This document shows, one piece after another, positions 48,601-54,600 of a DNA stretch of 64,000 bases. Origin of the DNA: Diospyros lotus (taxonomy: Eukaryota > Streptophyta > Magnoliopsida > Ericales > Ebenaceae); assembly GCF_014633365.1 (NCBI RefSeq), contig NC_068341.1, positions 23,232,339-23,296,338 on the forward strand. The letters are read 5' to 3'. The notes beneath the pieces were generated by a model. That model saw nothing but the letters and a program-made list of their open reading frames with translations, did not search any database and was not told the origin of the DNA. Positions within the stretch are counted from its first letter, which is position 1. The number at the start of each line of letters is the position of its first letter. The position numbers and the translations under genes are program-made.

Positions 48601-51600
48601 CTTATTCTTCCAAGATCTGATTTCTTCCCCTTTCTTTTCTCTATTCCAACACTACGACGTCTACTGTCGCTACTGTCATTCACCTTCATTGTGACTTGCT
48701 GCCACCACCACCACCACCACCACCACTTCTTCTTTTGATTTGAACCCAGAAGATCTGGCTTTTGGCAATGAAATCAGATCTAAATTTTATCTTCTGCTTC
48801 TAATTTTTCTAGTGGCAATGAAATTAGATGGACCCACCAGATCACTAAGATGAGATAAACCCAGTGATCTGCTAGGTTCATCACACAGGTGATTCAACAC
48901 CCTAGCAAATCGATGGAGTGTTGAATCATCCCCAACACACCCAGTCTCTGAAGCCATCACTGAAGCTTTATTTTTAAAAAATTTTATAGACATAATATAT
49001 TTATGTTTGTATATTATATATAGTATTGTTACAATGTTTGAGACTTTGAGTTTGAATTTTGATGATGTTTCTAGTTTAAAATTTGCATGATAAATGAATC
49101 AACTTAGATGCTGTTAGTTTAGAATTTGAAGATGATGAATCATGAATGATATGCATGTGTTATTATTGATAATTTGATAATTGTTTATGATTTTACAAGA
49201 TTTTGAGTTTTTTTCTAAAAGGTGCGCCTCGCTTCGCAAAGGCACGCCTCGCGCCTCAGACTCCAGGAAGCTTTCCTCCTCAATGCGCCTATCGCCTTTC
49301 AGAATTATGACTGCTCTAATACCAATTTGTCATGAACCTAGGGTTTGAATTAGCAGCCGAAAGGATCAGATAGAGCTAAATCCAAGAATAGAGGGAATTA
49401 GGGGAAGATTGGACAAAAATGGGGAAGAATTTAGAGAGAAATGAGGGAGAGTAGTAGAGAGAAACGAGAGGGAGATTGGAGAGAAATCCAGAGAGAAAAA
49501 AATGAGAATTTCATTCAATCAATTCAAGTATAATCTTCCATCCTCAGTTATAGCTTATATATACCCTAACAACCTCCCACTTGCACCCATGTGCAATGTA
49601 ACAAACAGCCCAACTGTCTATTAGCTAAAAACAAAGCCCTATAATAGAAAATACAAAAGGAAATGTAAACTCCTACTATTATATTTACTAATCTATCCTT
49701 AAGAAATCCTTAGGGTCATGACAGAACCCTTGGGCCACCAATCAACCCTTATATATTTCAACACTCCCATCTGCATGGTGTTTACTTGTGAATACCACTT
49801 ACACCTGACTACCTTCTTATTTGAGGGAAATTCTACTATATCCCATGTATTATTTCCAACCAAGGCTTTCATTTCTTCCAGAACAACAGCCTTGCACTTA
49901 GGATCCTTCATAGCACAATGGATAGTTTTGGGAATTTCAATGTTGTCAATACTTGCAACAAAAGCCCTAAATTGAGGAGACGATTTTGTACAGGTCAAAT
50001 GATTAGAAATAGAGTACTTGACACATGACCTTACCCCTTTTCGTAGTGTTTAGGAACAACCCAATCCAAATCATCCATCCTTGTAGTAGTGTTGTCCTCA
50101 AATGGACTAGTCATTGGAATTAATGGCTGGCTGCGCTGAGGTTCCTGATGGCCTTTAAGCTATCTAGAATAAACTAGAAGAGGATTGTTAATAGTTGGAG
50201 TTGGAAGATGAGTGGAAGGGACTAGTTTATGAGTCGAGATATCGGGCATAGAAGTATCAGGAGAGGTATCATCAGGGTGTGAATCAAGAGGGCGGTGCAA
50301 AGAGGTATTGGGAGAGGTAGGAGCTGCTAGTATGTTGTCAGAAGTTGATGTTGATGATGCTCCCCCATGAGAACACACTGACAGTGTAGAGTCAAGCAGA
50401 GGAAGAGAGATGAGAGGATCCCAATGCCACTTTATACTGTCATTTCCTTTAGAGAAGATGTAGGAGGATAAATGGGTGATCCTCGTAGAATGTGACATTA
50501 GAGGACACAAAATTTGCGGGAGGAGGGGCAATAGCACTTGTATCCTTTTAGAGAAGGAGAATACCCAACAAAGATACACTTAAGTGCCTTTGGTTCAAAT
50601 ATGGCCCGAGAAGGATTGGTGTTGTGAATATACACAGTGCAACCAAAAACCATGGGAGAAAGATAAGTGAGGAGATGAACATTTGGACACAAATCATGAA
50701 GGGTGTTGAGAGAAGTTCTAAATTGCAAGGCTTTAGAGGGGAGCCAATTGATTAGATAAGCAATTGTAAGAACAGCTTCCCCTGAATAGGAATGAGGAAT
50801 GTAGGTAGTGAACATCATAGCTCGGGCCACCTCAAGCAAGTGTATTTTTTCTCTTAGCCACTCCATTTTGTTAAGGGGTGTATGGACATGAGCTTTCATG
50901 AAATATGTCATGTTTAGAGAGATAGTCAATAAAATCATGAGAAAAGTATTCTTGGCCATTACTTGTTCGAAGAACATGAATATGAGTTTGAAACACATTC
51001 AAAATGAGTTTGTGAAACCTTTTGAAAGTGTTATTGGCCTCTAATTTTTCTTTCATAAGATAGACTCAGCAAACTATAGCATGATCATCAATGAAGTTTA
51101 TGAACCATCAAGAACCTGAGATATTGGGGTGTTTAGAAAGACCCCAAATATCACTATGGATCAAGTGAAAAGGTTTAGATGGCTTACAGGGCTGTATAGA
51201 ATAATGAGAACGAGGTTGTTTTGCAAGAGTACACTGCTCACATTTAAAATATTATTCTTTATTAATGAAAATGTGAGGATACAAGGATTTTAGATATGGA
51301 AAACTAGGGTGTCCTAGGTGTTTATGCCACAACAAAACATTGGCATTAGCTGTTACAGTAAGGACAACTTTATTAGTTGAAGAACTTGGAACACCTTTTG
51401 TCATATAGTCAAGGCCATCTCTAGTCTTAGCACTATCAATCATTATCCCCAAAGCCTAGTCCTGAAATATACAATAGGATGGGAAAAAGTTATACTACAA
51501 TTAGTATCTCTTGTAAGTTTACTAACTGATAGTAAATTATACCGCAATCCTGGTACATGTAGAACAAATTTCAACTTTAGTTTTGATAAACACACTATTC

Positions 51601-54600
51601 CAAACCCCAAGGCAGGAGAGGTCGTGCCATCAACCATAGAAATATCAATAGTTGGGTTACAAGGTGTATAATCCATCATAGAGTTAGTCAAACTTGACAT
51701 ATGATCTGATGCACCAATATCCACTATCCAAACATGTTTAGGGAGCTTGCATGAGACTAGTGAGTAATGAGGAATACCTTGTAAGGCTATTGAGGTTGTT
51801 GGTTGAGGAGTAGGAGGACTTGAGGGGTTTATACCTTGATTTAGCAGCCTGTACAAGGTTAGAACCTGCTCTGCTGATAAGTTTAGATTTGAGCTATTCC
51901 CAGATTTAGCAGAGACTTCAACAACATAGTTGATCTGGTTGCAAAGGATGGTTATCAATAGGATTGGCAGAAAAATTTGGTGGAGAATGAGGATTAGGAG
52001 AACTCATGGTTGAGGCTTCGGTTATGGTAGGGTTTGGTAGAGTTTTAGCCATGATTTTGTAAACAGCCTAGACCTCAAGATCTAGGTGATCAGGATTTGG
52101 CTCTAATACCATGAAATAAGCTAAATTCTTGAAAACTTACTTGAGAATTTATTGAATCCGAAGAGAGTAATTTATACAAGGTAAAATATCTACTCTATCT
52201 CCTAGAAAATAGGAGCAAATTCAAATTTAGGTAGCAATAACTAATATTCAAAACATGTTCGCCTTTATCTTCTGGTTTCAAGCTTGAATCTCTCCCTTGA
52301 ATCTTGGAGCTTTATCCTATCTTCCAGGCTTCTTTTTTAAATCTTTATCTTATCCAACCACCTTATCTTTCCTTTTTAAATTTGAACACCTAATCTTGTC
52401 CAAGACTCACAGTATAATTTTGCCTAACCCAATAACCTAATTGATAGTGCTCATTCAAAAAATTACATGTGCCTATTTAAGTCCCTTTTTTTTCTGGTCA
52501 GTGTCCTATGTTTTCCATGAAAGACAAACACAATATACCAAAATGCGTAATATACATCGTGGCACAGACATGGAAACAAATAAAGTATAAATTCAAATAT
52601 ATATGTAAAACTAATAACATCCTCATTTTTTTTGCCAAAAACATTTATTACGTTAATATTGCAAAAAATTATGTCCACCTTATACATGTTGTAGAAGCAG
52701 TAGGAAAAAAAAAATCCAATAGCTATTTTAAAAAGCTATTCCCCAATCAAATTCAACATTTTCATAGGGTACCTAAAATTATAAGGCCTAAAGTAGACAT
52801 AGATTAATAGTCTAAATCTATAATGTTTTGATTTTAATCATTAATCAACATAAGTTAATTTTTTTCATGAAGATTTATCTCAATGTAGAAGCTGATTTTC
52901 TATGCAAATTTTCATGAAGATTGACGTCAATGTAGAAGTTGATTTTCTTTGCAACCAATGGCTTTTCCACATTTAGACACTATTCCCACTTGTGCTTTCT
53001 TTATCTCTCATTCCTCAATGCTTAAAACAGGTGGATGCGAATCTCAATCCCGAGCCACTGAATCAAACAAAAAACCTTCGCCAAAGTGATGCAGCTGGAA
53101 GCTAATCCACATAACTCAGTGTCTCAACAAAGAACAAACCCCAATTCCTCCTTGTTGGATCCATAACTAAATTCTGTAAATATATATTCAAAAGAATATA
53201 CAAATAAAACGCAAATCTACATGCATATGAGAGAAAAAAAAAATGTCCTTAAAAGGCACATGAGAACAAGTAACAATTCTTGTACATTGTTCCTTGATGC
53301 GTTAAAGAGACTCGATGCTCAATACTTCAAACCGTTCAAGCTATTTCAGACCTCCCTTGGACAAAAACAAAGTATAGAATCACTTTACTTTTTGGGGGGG
53401 TATAATGTGACCTGCATCAGTAACACTATTTTTATATAATCCCACCTATCAAACCATTCAAGCTATTTCTAGCCCTACCTTGGATCAAAACAAAATTTAG
53501 AACTCTCCTAGTTTTACTTTTTTTGGTGTGTAATATGACCTGCATCAGTATCACTATTTTTTATATGATAGAACTCTCCTAGTTTTACTTTTTTTGTGTG
53601 TAATATGACCTGCATCAGTAACACTATTTTTTATATGATAGAACTCTCCTAGTTTTACTTTTTCTGGTGTGTAATATGACCTGCATCAGTAACACTATTT
53701 TTTATATGATTCCACCTTCTCAGATCCTTCAAAGTTGTGAGGCTGTTAAAATGACTGACTTGTCCCAAACTCTACTTCAGGTGGAGAGAGATTGATTTTA
53801 CTGTGATATGCCTTTCTCTTTTTTTTCCCTTAATAACTTTTTCCTTTCTCACTGTTCCGTTATCTATTTCTGCATTTATAGCCACTTATCTTAGAACATC
53901 ATTATGTTTCCAATAAAAGTCACATTTATCTGAGCTAAATTTGGCTGCTTTTAGTCAATTCTTCTTCTATCTCTTAAAAAGAAAATAGCCAATTTGAACT
54001 CTTTGATTATGTATGAAAATTATGAAAGACATGAATCAGTACTGTCAGGTAAATAAAATAAAAAATATCAACCTTCATCAGGGGCAGTAAATTTGCCACG
54101 CTTTAGGGCCATTTCTGCACGGTGCTCTGTGGTCATCTTCAATAAATGTTCCTGTATGTGTAAAAAGATGAAATGCATTTATCAGTGCATCAGCATAAAG
54201 GCCCAACAAAACAATTCAAGAGAAATCTTAATCAGTACCTTTAAAGCATTTGGGTCATGACGTCCTGAAAAAATGTCTCTACCATCCTCAGGTTGTGCAC
54301 TTGCACTTCTTAAATATCTGTGTAATGCATGTAAGCAAAAAAAAAAAAAAAAATGGTAGCTTGTAATTCAGCATCATTGATACAATAAGAGAAGCAAAAT
54401 CCAACCCCCCCCCCCCCCCCCCCCAACCACACGCACAAAAAAAAAGGGCAAAATAAACCTTTGACTTTGTATGATTTTCTGGGTGGCAATTTCCTGAAAT
54501 TTACAGATAAAAACATATCAACCACCTGAATCCTAACTTGACATAAAAACAAAAAAAAAAAAGAAGAAACATGTAGACAAAGCCTTACATACCTGTTCCC

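Larger units (their letters stand above)
42002..49723 (-). mobile_element. TE5a: gag-bearing non-autonomous LTR element, minus strand, TSD GAACC
   Basis: LTRs are 42002-42408 and 49328-49723; GAACC is duplicated at 41997-42001 and 49724-49728. The primer-binding site reads TTGGTATTAGAGCAGT-like on the minus strand before 49328, and a GGAGGGGGGGAATTG purine tract lies at the left LTR. The interior encodes an unrecognised N-terminal domain and a Ty3-type gag but no protease, polymerase or integrase. It holds TE5b and TE5c. Removing them leaves about 3.8 kb. Confidence 0.9.
40405..52405 (-). mobile_element. TE5: copia element, minus strand, TSD CTCAT/CTCAC, split by TE5a
   Basis: The LTRs 40405-40698 and 52112-52405 (both 294 bases) start TGAAATAAG and end TCCAACA or TCCAAGA on the + strand. 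CTCAT (40400-40404) and CTCAC (52406-52410) form a 4/5 target duplication. The primer-binding site on the minus strand is TGGTATTAGAGCC next to 52112. Outer coding pieces are 40699-41996 and 49729-52100. Most of gag is deleted. It lies in intron 4 in the same orientation as the host gene. Confidence 0.9.
52411..54072. other. Intron 4, 5' part
   Basis: Unique AT-rich sequence with two tandem repeats described separately; no gene seen. Confidence 0.5.

Noticed and set aside
53221..53439. 72-codon + strand frame
   Set aside because: AT-rich intron ending in the minisatellite; no motif.
53500..53711. Regular repeats as a CRISPR-like array
   Set aside because: The copies are contiguous without unique spacers, in a plant intron; a plain minisatellite.
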